The notes beneath the pieces were generated by a model. The model was not told the DNA's origin and searched no databases. It saw only the letters and a list, made by a program, of their open reading frames with translations. Below are positions 1 to 6,977 of a DNA stretch of 39,362 nt, piece after piece. This DNA is from Andreprevotia lacus DSM 23236 (GTDB taxonomy: Bacteria > Pseudomonadota > Gammaproteobacteria > Burkholderiales > Chitinibacteraceae): NCBI RefSeq assembly GCF_900176275.1, contig NZ_FWXD01000031.1, forward strand, positions 1 to 39,362, given 5' to 3'. Each line of letters starts with the position of its first letter. Position 1 is the stretch's first letter. The translations under genes were made by a program, and so were the position numbers.

Positions 1-1
1 T

Positions 2-256
2 TACTACCAGAAGCTGCATCGGCAGCATGGGGTGATCTGCTCGATGACGGATGGGTATGATTGCTACCAGAATGCGCTGGCAGAGCGAGTGAATGGCATT
101 CTCAAGACGGAGTTGTTGTTGCAGCGGCCTGCGGACCTTGCGCAGGCCCGGCGGATGGTGGGTGAGTCGGTCGCGATTTATAACCATGAGCGGCCGCATC
201 TGTCGTTGCAAATGCAAACGCCCGATGCGGTGCACCGGGCGTCGTTGGCAGGATAA
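2..256 (+). CDS. IS3-family transposase, integrase-core C-terminus (partial)
   Basis: This is the 3' part of a DDE transposase (OrfB-type); the start lies upstream of the window and the frame is open from base 2. The visible protein has the rve integrase-core signature around the last catalytic acidic residue: a Tyr-Gln-Asn-Ala-Leu-Ala-Glu-Arg-Val-Asn-Gly run, then a Leu-Lys-Thr-Glu, and the IS3-typical YNHERPH motif close to the C-terminus. In this family the Glu of the ALAER block completes the DDE triad. The protein ends in TAA at 254-256. The first two catalytic Asp residues would lie outside the window, so it is not possible to say whether the copy is intact. Confidence 0.9.
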   Translation, partial: YYQKLHRQHGVICSMTDGYDCYQNALAERVNGILKTELLLQRPADLAQARRMVGESVAIYNHERPHLSLQMQTPDAVHRASLAG

Positions 257-282
257 TGCGGGTTCAAACCAGCTGTTTTGGG

Positions 283-307
283 TGTCAACCTAATTCAGGA
301 CGGGTCA
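283..307 (+). repeat. Candidate right terminal inverted repeat of the IS3 element
   Basis: A 25-bp stretch between the transposase stop and the next gene has the position and TG...CA character expected of an IS3-family end. Read outward-in on the minus strand it begins TGACCCGTCC. The partner repeat is outside the window, so this is an assignment by position. Confidence 0.4.
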
Positions 308-312
308 GTCGT

Positions 313-1650
313 TCAGATAGGGTAGGTGTCGATCACCTCGCGCACTTCACGCAAGGCGTCGGCCAGCGCCGCATGTGGCAGCGAGCTCAAACCCAATCGC
401 AATGCATGTGGCGCATGACGCGTGGTGGCGTAGGCGTCGGCTTTCGAGACGGCAATATTGCGCAGTGCCAGTTCGGTGGCGATGCGGTCCATGCGCAACT
501 CTGCCGGCAAGCGCAGCCAGAGGAAGAGGGCGTTCGGGTGGCTTTGGCAGTCCAGCCCGTGCAGGATGTCGCGGGCCATGGCCTGACGCAGCCGCGCATC
601 TTCGCGCCGTTTCTGCTCCAGGTGGGCCACCGTGCCATCCTGCAGCCACAAGCAGGCCAGTGCTGTGGTCAGGCTGGGCAGGCTCCAGGTGTTGGCGCGC
701 AGTTGCTGCTTGATGGACTTGCTGCACGCTGCCGGCACCACCATGAAGCCGAAGCGCAGGCCGCTGGCAACGCTTTTGGACAGGCTGGACACGTACACGG
801 TACGCTCCGGCGCCAGTGTGGCCAGCACAGGCGTATTGTCGCCGGCCAGAAAGGCATAGCTGGCATCTTCGATCAACACGCAGTCGTGGCGGCGCGCAAT
901 GGCCACCAGCTGCTCGCGTTGTGCCAGATTCAGCACCCAGCCCAGCGGGTTGTGCATGCCGGGCATGGCATAGATCAGCCCGATGCGGCCTTGCCGGCAC
1001 AATTGCCCCAGCGCAGCCAGGTCCGGCCCGTCATTGCTGCATGGCACCGAGGCTAGTGGCAGGCGTTGTGCATCGGCAATCATCTTGATGCCGGGGTAGG
1101 TCAGCGCATCCACGGCAATGTGCATCCCGGACGGCAACAGCGCCCGCACGGCAATATCCAGCCCCTGCTGGGCACCATTGACGATGAAGACCTGATCGCG
1201 GTGCGCGGCGATGCCGCGCGTAACCAGAAACTGCCGCACGATGTCGCGTTCATGCGGGCGCCCGCCGGGTGGCTGCTGATGTAGCAGCGCGGCAAGATCG
1301 CCGCCGGCAGCCAGCTGGCGCAAGCCATCGCGCAGCAGCGCGGCCTGTTCATCGTCATGAGGGTGATTGAACGAGAGGTCGGCCGTGTGGCGATTGTGGC
1401 GTGCTTCGTCTTGCGGATCCCAATCGCGTTGCAGCAGCCGGTCGCGCACATAGGTGCCGCGCCCGGTTTCGCCGATCACCAGTCCCATATCCTGCAGCGC
1501 CTTGTAGGCACGGCTGGCGGTGGCAACAGCGATGCCGTGCTGCTCGGCCAGTTGGCGATGCGTGGGCAGCAGGGTGCCGGGTGGCAGGTGGCCATGGCGG
1601 ATATCATTCGCCAGGCGTTCGACCAAGGTGCTGTACACAGGTGGAGCCAT
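313..1650 (-). CDS. MocR-type PLP-dependent transcriptional regulator
   Basis: The protein (445 aa) fuses an N-terminal GntR-type winged helix-turn-helix (about residues 4-70, with the PGTLLPTHRQLA core and the GRGTYV wing) to a fold-type I aminotransferase domain (about 90-445). Aminotransferase landmarks include PGMHNPLG with Asn234, an Asp262-Ala-Ser-Tyr block, and the Schiff-base Lys292 in SSLSKS. MocR proteins use PLP as a ligand-sensing cofactor, usually to control genes of amino acid or vitamin B6 metabolism. I chose the ATG at 1650 because the winged helix begins directly after it; a longer frame opens further upstream but would run through the AT-rich promoter region. The gene is divergent from the thioesterase at 1755, its likely target. 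The effector is unknown. Confidence 0.85.
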   Translation of the reverse strand: MAPPVYSTLVERLANDIRHGHLPPGTLLPTHRQLAEQHGIAVATASRAYKALQDMGLVIGETGRGTYVRDRLLQRDWDPQDEARHNRHTADLSFNHPHDDEQAALLRDGLRQLAAGGDLAALLHQQPPGGRPHERDIVRQFLVTRGIAAHRDQVFIVNGAQQGLDIAVRALLPSGMHIAVDALTYPGIKMIADAQRLPLASVPCSNDGPDLAALGQLCRQGRIGLIYAMPGMHNPLGWVLNLAQREQLVAIARRHDCVLIEDASYAFLAGDNTPVLATLAPERTVYVSSLSKSVASGLRFGFMVVPAACSKSIKQQLRANTWSLPSLTTALACLWLQDGTVAHLEQKRREDARLRQAMARDILHGLDCQSHPNALFLWLRLPAELRMDRIATELALRNIAVSKADAYATTRHAPHALRLGLSSLPHAALADALREVREVIDTYPI

Positions 1651-1654
1651 GGCT

Positions 1655-1754
1655 TGAACCGTATTTAGGACAATTTTTTGATTGTACTGTATGGCTGTAC
1701 GATCATGCCGGCATGACCGCCCGCGCCTGATGCGCGGCATACAGGAGGCTAAGC
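1655..1754. promoter_or_regulatory. Divergent promoter/operator region of the MocR gene and the thioesterase gene
   Basis: The gap is AT-rich in an otherwise GC-rich window. Around 1682-1703 there are repeated CTGTA half-sites 7 bp apart (1688-1692 and 1695-1699), and GTAC occurs on either side (1684-1687 and 1697-1700). MocR proteins commonly bind direct repeats in such divergent regions, so this is the best operator candidate. A -35-like TTGATT lies at 1678-1683 for the rightward gene, but no convincingly spaced -10 box stands out. The rightward gene has a strong ribosome binding site (AGGAGG, 1743-1748). Confidence 0.45.
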
Positions 1755-2243
1755 ATGCTGCAATCCGACACCGCTGTACTGCCGGTCCTCGACTACCTGC
1801 GCCGCTTGCTTGCTGGCGAGCTGACCCCCGGCGAACGCACGCATTTGTACTACCCCACCGCCATCTCCCGTCTGCTGGGGTTGCGCATCGTTGCGGTGGA
1901 TTACGGCATCGCTGAGCTGGAAATCGACGCCGACCCGCAACTGCACGGCAACCAGCAAGGCACCGTCCATGGCGGCTTGTTGTGTGAGCTGGCCGATGCG
2001 GCCATCGGCACCGCGCATTCGACTTTGCTGGCGCATGGGGAGTCGTTCACCAGTCTGGACTTGAGTGCGTCCTTCCTGCGCCCGGTGTGGCGCAGCAGCT
2101 TGCGGGCACGGGCCGAGGTCAGCCACCTGGGCCGCACCATTTGTCACTACCGGTGCGATATCGTGCGGGATGATGGCAAGCGCGTGGCCAGCGTGGTCAG
2201 CAAGGTCATGACCTTGCGTGGCGAGCAGGCGCACGGGCGCTAA
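1755..2243 (+). CDS. PaaI-like hotdog-fold thioesterase
   Basis: The 162-aa protein has the single hotdog domain of the PaaI/YigI-type acyl-CoA thioesterases. The signature GTVHGGLLCELAD spans about residues 69-81, with His72-Gly-Gly at the start of the long central helix and an upstream His65-Gly-Asn66 of the kind that positions the thioester. The preceding 60 residues form a longer N-terminal extension than in minimal PaaI proteins. It probably hydrolyses an acyl- or aryl-CoA in the cytoplasm; the substrate cannot be read from sequence. It starts behind AGGAGG, divergently from the MocR regulator, and is followed after 23 bp by the PEP-mutase-like gene, so the two probably form one transcript under MocR control. 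Confidence 0.85.
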   Translation: MLQSDTAVLPVLDYLRRLLAGELTPGERTHLYYPTAISRLLGLRIVAVDYGIAELEIDADPQLHGNQQGTVHGGLLCELADAAIGTAHSTLLAHGESFTSLDLSASFLRPVWRSSLRARAEVSHLGRTICHYRCDIVRDDGKRVASVVSKVMTLRGEQAHGR

Positions 2244-2266
2244 AACGGAGTCCAGGAGGCAAAACC

Positions 2267-3115
2267 ATGACAGCATCGACACTGACCCAGACCGACAAGG
2301 CCATGGCTTTTCATGCGCTGCATGCCGGGGCTGGCTGCTTCGTGATTCCCAACCCGTGGGATGTCGGCTCGGCACGCTTGCTGGAAGCCGCCGGCTTCAG
2401 GGCGCTGGCCAGCAGCAGCGCCGGGCTGGCGTTCAGCCTGGGGCAGCCCGACGGCCTGGTGGGCAGGGATGTGCTGCTGCAGTATCTGGCTGCGCTGTGC
2501 GCCGGGTCCAGCCTGCCCGTCAGCGCAGACCTGGAAAACGGCTTTGGCGACGCGCCCGAGGCTGCAGCGCAGACCGTCACCCTGGCCGCAGCAGCCGGCG
2601 TCGTCGGTGGCTCCATCGAAGACAGCACCGGCCTGTCCGATGCGCCCTTGCATGAGATTGCACATGCTGCCGAGCGCATCCGTGCAGCAGCAGAGGCGGC
2701 GCGCGCGTTGCCGTTTCCTTTTGTCGTGACTGCACGGGCAGAGAATTTCGTGCTGGGGCGCCCCGATCTGGCCGATACGATAGCCCGGCTACAGGCGTAT
2801 CAGGAGGCTGGCGCCGATGTATTGTTCGCCCCCGGCTTGCGCACCGTTGAAGAGATTGCGCTGGTACTGCGTGAAATCGACCGGCCGCTTAACGTGTTGT
2901 TGGGGCTGGGGCCGCTGCGGGCCAGCGTGCCGCAGCTGGCTGCGTTGGGGGTGAAGCGCATCAGCACTGGCGGCTCGTTGGCGCGCGTGGCATGGGGCGC
3001 GTTCATGCGTGCGGTCGATGAATTGCAGCAGGGTGGTTGCGGCTATCTGGCGCAGGCGGCCAGCCATGCCGAGCTGTGTGCGGCATTTGCGGCATTTCCG
3101 GCCGTGGCTGACTGA
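2267..3115 (+). CDS. Isocitrate lyase / PEP mutase superfamily protein
   Basis: This 282-aa protein belongs to the ICL/PEPM TIM-barrel superfamily, whose members cleave or rearrange C-C or P-C bonds of 2-oxo or 2-hydroxy acids using Mg2+. Visible landmarks are NPWD (29-32), the SSSAG loop (49-53), SADLENGFGD (86-95) with the metal-coordinating acidic residues, and GGSIEDS (114-120). The KKCGH motif of true isocitrate lyase is absent, and the gating loop is not that of PEP mutase, so it is one of the many uncharacterised lyase/hydrolase-type members. The start has a good AGGAGG at 2253-2258. It follows the thioesterase by 23 bp and is probably co-transcribed with it. Confidence 0.85.
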   Translation: MTASTLTQTDKAMAFHALHAGAGCFVIPNPWDVGSARLLEAAGFRALASSSAGLAFSLGQPDGLVGRDVLLQYLAALCAGSSLPVSADLENGFGDAPEAAAQTVTLAAAAGVVGGSIEDSTGLSDAPLHEIAHAAERIRAAAEAARALPFPFVVTARAENFVLGRPDLADTIARLQAYQEAGADVLFAPGLRTVEEIALVLREIDRPLNVLLGLGPLRASVPQLAALGVKRISTGGSLARVAWGAFMRAVDELQQGGCGYLAQAASHAELCAAFAAFPAVAD

Positions 3116-3157
3116 GGGGGCTGCCCGGCTCAAGTCAGACGCATTTGCGCCGATATC

Positions 3158-3170
3158 AGGTGTAACACCT
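3158..3170. promoter_or_regulatory. Small perfect inverted repeat upstream of the Arg-rich protein gene
   Basis: AGGTGTAACACCT is a perfect palindrome with 6-bp arms around one base. It lies 20 bp before the next start codon, with TTGATTTGACG just downstream. It could be an operator, but one copy with no known owner is weak evidence. Confidence 0.25.
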
Positions 3171-3189
3171 TGATTTGACGTGACTGATC

Positions 3190-3471
3190 ATGAAAGTACC
3201 CGAACTGCTGCGTGTTGGCGCTGCATCCTTTGTCGCGGCGGTGTTGCCGTCCGGCGAAGGTGAAGCGCGCCGGCAGCACGCTCCGCCAGAACTGCCCGTT
3301 GCCGAATGGGATGGTAGCGAACGCCGCGTCGGTGACGAGCGCCGCCAGGGCGAGCGCCGTGCCTACCGGCGCCCAACCCGCTTTGATACGCGGGCGCGGC
3401 ACGAGCGCCGCCGCGAGGGGCGCCGCCATGACGATACCGCGCCGGAAGGCGTGCTGTCGGTGAAGGCCTGA
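3190..3471 (+). CDS. Small arginine-rich hypothetical protein
   Basis: A 93-aa protein that I do not recognise. From about residue 42 it consists of Glu-Arg-Arg-containing units spaced five to six residues apart (SERRVG, DERRQG, GERRAY, then HERRRE and GRRH), giving a strongly charged, probably disordered or helical tail. The N-terminus is mildly hydrophobic but not a convincing signal peptide. The start has only a weak ribosome binding site (a GTGA at 3179-3182). A 122-residue frame on the other strand overlaps it; I prefer the plus strand because of the coherent ERR repeats and because it leads into sbcB on the same strand. Confidence 0.45.
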   Translation: MKVPELLRVGAASFVAAVLPSGEGEARRQHAPPELPVAEWDGSERRVGDERRQGERRAYRRPTRFDTRARHERRREGRRHDDTAPEGVLSVKA

Positions 3472-3512
3472 TCCGCTGCTAGAATGGCGGCTGACCACGT
3501 TCAGCGCCTGCC

Positions 3513-4949
3513 ATGTCCCATACCTTTCTCTGGCACGACTACGAAACCTTCGGCGTCGTGCCGCGCCGTGACCGCCCCGCCCAGTTTGCCGGCATCCGCA
3601 CCGATGCCGAACTGAACGAGATCGGCGATCCTGTCGAGTTGTTCTGCCAGCCCACCGTTGACTGGCTGCCCAATCCCGAATCCTGCCTGCTGACCGGCAT
3701 CACACCGCAGCAGTGCCTGGAGCGTGGCGTGCCCGAGTTCCGTTTTGCCGAAAGCATAGAGCGCGAGCTGGCAGCACCGGGCACCATCGGTGTCGGCTAC
3801 AACACCATCCGTTTTGATGATGAAGTAACGCGCCATTTGTTCTGGCGCAATCTGATCGACCCGTATGCACGTGAATGGCAGAACGACTGCGGCCGTTGGG
3901 ACTTGCTCGACGTGGTGCGTACCACCTGGGCACTGCGCCCCGAAGGCATCGAATGGCCGGTGGGCGAGGATGGCAAGCCCAGCTTCAAGCTGGAGCTGCT
4001 GACCAAGGCCAACGGCCTGGCGCACGAGGCCGCGCATGACGCGGTATCGGATGTGCGCGCCACCATCGCGTTGGCGCGCCTCATTCGAGAGCGCCAGCCA
4101 CGCCTGTTCGATTTCTGCCTGGGCCTGCGCAAGAAGGATGCGGTGCTGAAGGAAATCGGCAGTGCGCCCAAGCCGTTTTTGCATATCTCCGGCATGTTCG
4201 GCACCGAGCGCGGCTGCATGGCGCTGGTGTGGCCGCTGGCCTGGCACCCGACCAACAAGAACGAGCTGATTGTCTGGGACTTGCGCCACGACCCGGCCCT
4301 ACTGTTTGGGCTGGATGCCGCCACGGTGCGCGAGCGCATGTTCAGCCGCGCCGATGCGTTGGCCGAAGGCGTGGAGCGCTTGCCGATCAAGACCATCCAC
4401 ATCAACAAATCGCCCATCGTCATCGGCAACCTCAAGACCCTGCAGCCCGCCACTGCAGAACGTTGGGGTATCGATTTGGCGCAGGCCGAGCGCTATGTAC
4501 AGGCGCTGCAGGCCAGACCGGACCTGAGCACCATCTGGCGCGAGGTATACAACCGCAATCTGGAGCCGATCGGTGATGTGGACCAGAACCTGTATGGCGG
4601 GTTCGTCGGCAACGATGATCGCCGCACACTGAGCCGGCTGCGTAGCTTGTCGCCCGAGCAACTGGCGCAGGCGCGGCCGGATTTTGCCGATCGCCGCTTG
4701 GGTGAACTGCTGTTTTACTACCGCGCACGCAATTTCCCGGCCACCTTGAGCGAGGCCGAGCAGGCACGCTGGCAGCAACTGCGCAGCGAGCGGCTGTTCG
4801 ACGGCCGCGACGGCTATCTGACGCTGGAGCAGTACAGTGAGCAGATCGACGTACTGGCTGAAGCAGCAGGCGAGCGTGGTGACGAGCGCGCGGAAAGCAT
4901 ACTCGCCGCACTGTATGATTACGCCGACCTGATCGCCCCGGATTACTGA
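3513..4949 (+). CDS. sbcB: Exodeoxyribonuclease I
   Basis: The 478-aa protein matches ExoI in length and layout. ExoI degrades single-stranded DNA 3' to 5' in mismatch repair and recombination. The DnaQ-like exonuclease motifs are complete: Exo I as DYET (Asp9, Glu11), Exo II around GYNTIRFDDE (Asp102/103), and Exo III as HDAVSD with His175 and Asp180. The RWDLLDV and LRPEGIEWP blocks are typical of the family, and the C-terminal half corresponds to the SH3-like and helical domains that grip single-stranded DNA. A TAGAAT -10-like box lies at 3479-3484. The LysR gene begins two bases after its stop, so translation is probably coupled. Confidence 0.97.
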   Translation: MSHTFLWHDYETFGVVPRRDRPAQFAGIRTDAELNEIGDPVELFCQPTVDWLPNPESCLLTGITPQQCLERGVPEFRFAESIERELAAPGTIGVGYNTIRFDDEVTRHLFWRNLIDPYAREWQNDCGRWDLLDVVRTTWALRPEGIEWPVGEDGKPSFKLELLTKANGLAHEAAHDAVSDVRATIALARLIRERQPRLFDFCLGLRKKDAVLKEIGSAPKPFLHISGMFGTERGCMALVWPLAWHPTNKNELIVWDLRHDPALLFGLDAATVRERMFSRADALAEGVERLPIKTIHINKSPIVIGNLKTLQPATAERWGIDLAQAERYVQALQARPDLSTIWREVYNRNLEPIGDVDQNLYGGFVGNDDRRTLSRLRSLSPEQLAQARPDFADRRLGELLFYYRARNFPATLSEAEQARWQQLRSERLFDGRDGYLTLEQYSEQIDVLAEAAGERGDERAESILAALYDYADLIAPDY

Positions 4950-4951
4950 AC

Positions 4952-5884
4952 GTGAGATACACGCTACGCCAGCTTGAAGTGTTTGTTGCCGTCGGCCGCT
5001 ATCAAAGCGCATCGCGCGCGGCCGAGGAGCTGGGGCTGTCGCAATCGGCCACCAGCACCGCGCTGGCCGAGCTGGAAAAACAGTTCGACGTGCGCTTGTT
5101 TGACCGCTTCGGCAAGCGGCTGCAGTTGAACGAGCTGGGCCACCAGTTGCTGCCCCGTGCCATCGAGCTGCTGGATCGTGCTGCCGAAGTGGAGCATGCC
5201 CTGAACGGAGAAGCGGGGCTTGCGCACCTGCATATCGGTGCCACCGTCACCATCGGCAACTATCTGGCGTCGCTGTTGGTGGGCGAATACCTGCAATGCC
5301 ATCCGGGCAGCCAGATCAAGCTGGGGGTGCACAACACCGCCACGGTGATCCAGCAGGTGGCGCACTTCGAAATCGATTTCGGTCTGGTCGAAGGTGATTG
5401 CCAGCATCCCGAGCTGGAGGTGGAAAACTGGGTGGCCGATGAGCTGGTAATCTTTGCTGCGCCCGAGCACCCGCTGGCCCGCGCCGGCAAAGCGACACTG
5501 GCCGAACTGGCCCGCGTGCCGTGGATCGTGCGCGAGGCTGGCTCGGGTACGCGCCAGACCTTTGACGCTGCGTTGCGCCACATCGGCTCCAAGCTCGATA
5601 TCCGGCTGGAGCTGGAGCAGACCGAGGCGATCAAGCGTGCGGTTGAATCCGGGCTGGGGGTGGGCTGCATCTCGCGGCTGGCGCTGCGGGACGCATTCCA
5701 GCGCGGCAGCCTGGTACCGATTGCGGTGGACGGGCTGGATCTGTCGCGCCAGTTTCACTTCGTCGTGCACAAGCAGAAATTCCGCACGCCCGGCATGCAG
5801 GCATTCTTGCAGCTGTGCCGCGATGTGGCGGCCAATGTGGCTGTCAGCGATGAAATCGTGCTGGGGCGGCATGCCGCAGCGTGA
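4952..5884 (+). CDS. LysR-family transcriptional regulator, CysL/YeiE-like
   Basis: A 310-aa LysR-type regulator. The winged helix-turn-helix occupies about residues 1-62 (LRQLEVFVAVG, then AAEELGLSQSATSTALAELE and the LFDRFGKR wing). The periplasmic-binding-protein-like effector domain follows from about 90. The overall sequence style, including the VGEYLQCHPG and IDFGLVEG segments, resembles the CysL/YeiE branch rather than CysB, but this is my reading without an alignment. The start codon is GTG two bases after the sbcB stop. Unlike most LysR genes it has no divergent partner here, so its targets are probably elsewhere. A strong terminator follows. Confidence 0.88.
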   Translation: MRYTLRQLEVFVAVGRYQSASRAAEELGLSQSATSTALAELEKQFDVRLFDRFGKRLQLNELGHQLLPRAIELLDRAAEVEHALNGEAGLAHLHIGATVTIGNYLASLLVGEYLQCHPGSQIKLGVHNTATVIQQVAHFEIDFGLVEGDCQHPELEVENWVADELVIFAAPEHPLARAGKATLAELARVPWIVREAGSGTRQTFDAALRHIGSKLDIRLELEQTEAIKRAVESGLGVGCISRLALRDAFQRGSLVPIAVDGLDLSRQFHFVVHKQKFRTPGMQAFLQLCRDVAANVAVSDEIVLGRHAAA

Positions 5885-5885
5885 A

Positions 5886-5917
5886 TGAAAAAGGCGGCCC
5901 GCAGGCCGCCTTTTTCA
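5886..5917. terminator. Bidirectional intrinsic terminator between the LysR gene and the secreted-protein gene
   Basis: A perfect 14-bp stem (5886-5899 with 5904-5917) surrounds a 4-base loop. A run of A precedes the GC core and a run of T follows it, so it can stop transcription from both convergent genes. Confidence 0.9.
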
Positions 5918-5929
5918 TGATGCCCCGGC

Positions 5930-6775
5930 TTACTGGGCGATGATCAGCAGCTGGTTGAGATACTGCGCATCGAAGACATGGTTGCTGCCTTCATCAACCG
6001 CGTATTCGAATACATGTGCACCGGCAGCCGTCGGCGTGACCTGATAGCTGAAGGTGCCATCCTGCAGGAAATCCACCGCAGCCAGCTGCGGTGTCGTGCT
6101 GGCCACCCAGCCGCTGCCATTGAACCATTGCGGGCCCTTGGTGCCGATGAAACCGGCCCAGCGCTCGACCTGTGCGTTCTTCTTGCCGTTGGCTTCCACC
6201 TTGACGTTGACGGTCACCGGCTGGCCCACCTTCACGTATACGGGGTTGGAAAAACCGCCCGAGGTCACGGTGACCTTGGGGTTGAGATCACCAGCCAGCG
6301 TGCTCTTGTAGTAAACGCTGCCACGCAGTGCTGCGGCAGCGCCTTCGCAATGCTGCTCGAAGTTGGCGGCAAAGTGATCCAGATCGCCGGTCGGGGTGTA
6401 GCTGATTTCCAGGATGTCGAAACGGCCGGTGGAGGTATTGCAGCCACGGCCGCTGCCGCTCACGTCGAGGCCGGCACCGGTCGGGCTCTGGAACGGCCAG
6501 CGCTGCGTATTTTCGTATGGACCAACCTGCAGGCGGGCCTTGTTTGGCGCGGCAAAGTTGACCGACCACCAGTCATTGCCGCCATTGAAGTTGATGGTGA
6601 CGCCATTGCTGAAGTTGTTTTGCGCGGTGAACGTGCCATCGGTTTCCAGCCAGGTCTTGGTGACGCCCTGGCCGATATAGTCGCCCTTGTCGCTGACGAA
6701 CTTGAGATAGGTGCTGGCCTGTGCGCAGGTTGCTGCGGCAAGCAGCGCAAGCGAGATGAAGAGTTTGCGTAACAT
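5930..6775 (-). CDS. Secreted protein of unknown function
   Basis: The 281-aa product starts with a clear Sec signal peptide (MLRKLF, a hydrophobic ALLAAATCA core, cleavage probably after Ala-Gln-Ala near residue 20). The mature part looks like two beta-rich modules. The first is about 21-165, Gly/Asn/Trp-rich, with two Cys near 112 and 143 that could pair (GRGCNT and QHCEG). The second is about 170-281 and resembles an Ig-like domain ending in a hydrophobic strand. I recognise no enzyme motif. An AAGGAAA ribosome binding site precedes the ATG. It stands alone, convergent with the LysR gene and divergent from murJ. A role in surface binding or polymer attachment would be speculation. Confidence 0.75.
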   Translation of the reverse strand: MLRKLFISLALLAAATCAQASTYLKFVSDKGDYIGQGVTKTWLETDGTFTAQNNFSNGVTINFNGGNDWWSVNFAAPNKARLQVGPYENTQRWPFQSPTGAGLDVSGSGRGCNTSTGRFDILEISYTPTGDLDHFAANFEQHCEGAAAALRGSVYYKSTLAGDLNPKVTVTSGGFSNPVYVKVGQPVTVNVKVEANGKKNAQVERWAGFIGTKGPQWFNGSGWVASTTPQLAAVDFLQDGTFSYQVTPTAAGAHVFEYAVDEGSNHVFDAQYLNQLLIIAQ

Positions 6776-6977
6776 GCTGATTTCCTTTAGAGAATGATGT
6801 TTTTTCCTGCCGGATTCGATTGCTGCCCGGCACGGCCATCATGCTGTTTCTGGAAATTTCTTATTCTTTGTGTAACGATTTGGTAAGTATTTTTGGTGGG
6901 CTTATTTGCTCCCGCTGCAGGCGCATTTCCTCTACGATGTCGCCCTTGTACGACCTCCAGTCCCGCGTGCCGCCTTT

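Larger units (their letters stand above)
1..307 (+). mobile_element. IS3-family insertion sequence, right-hand end only
   Basis: The element enters from outside the window and carries the 3' end of an IS3-type transposase gene. Beyond the stop codon there are about 50 non-coding bases ending in a candidate terminal inverted repeat at 283-307, starting TGTCAACC and ending GGGTCA. IS3-family ends typically finish in CA, which fits. The matching left end lies outside the window, so the inverted repeat cannot be verified here. The element would end about 5 bp beyond the stop codon of the leftward regulator gene at 313. Confidence 0.75.

Noticed and set aside
256-1056. Long rightward open frame opposite the MocR gene
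   Set aside because: It mirrors the MocR coding sequence on the other strand and has a low-complexity His/Gln/Ala composition typical of antisense shadows in GC-rich DNA.
313-1650. Aminotransferase acting as an enzyme rather than a regulator
   Set aside because: The N-terminal GntR-type winged helix and divergent placement identify it as MocR type.
3130-3498. 122-residue leftward frame over the Arg-rich small gene
   Set aside because: No ribosome binding site or family signal; the rightward frame shows ordered ERR repeats instead.
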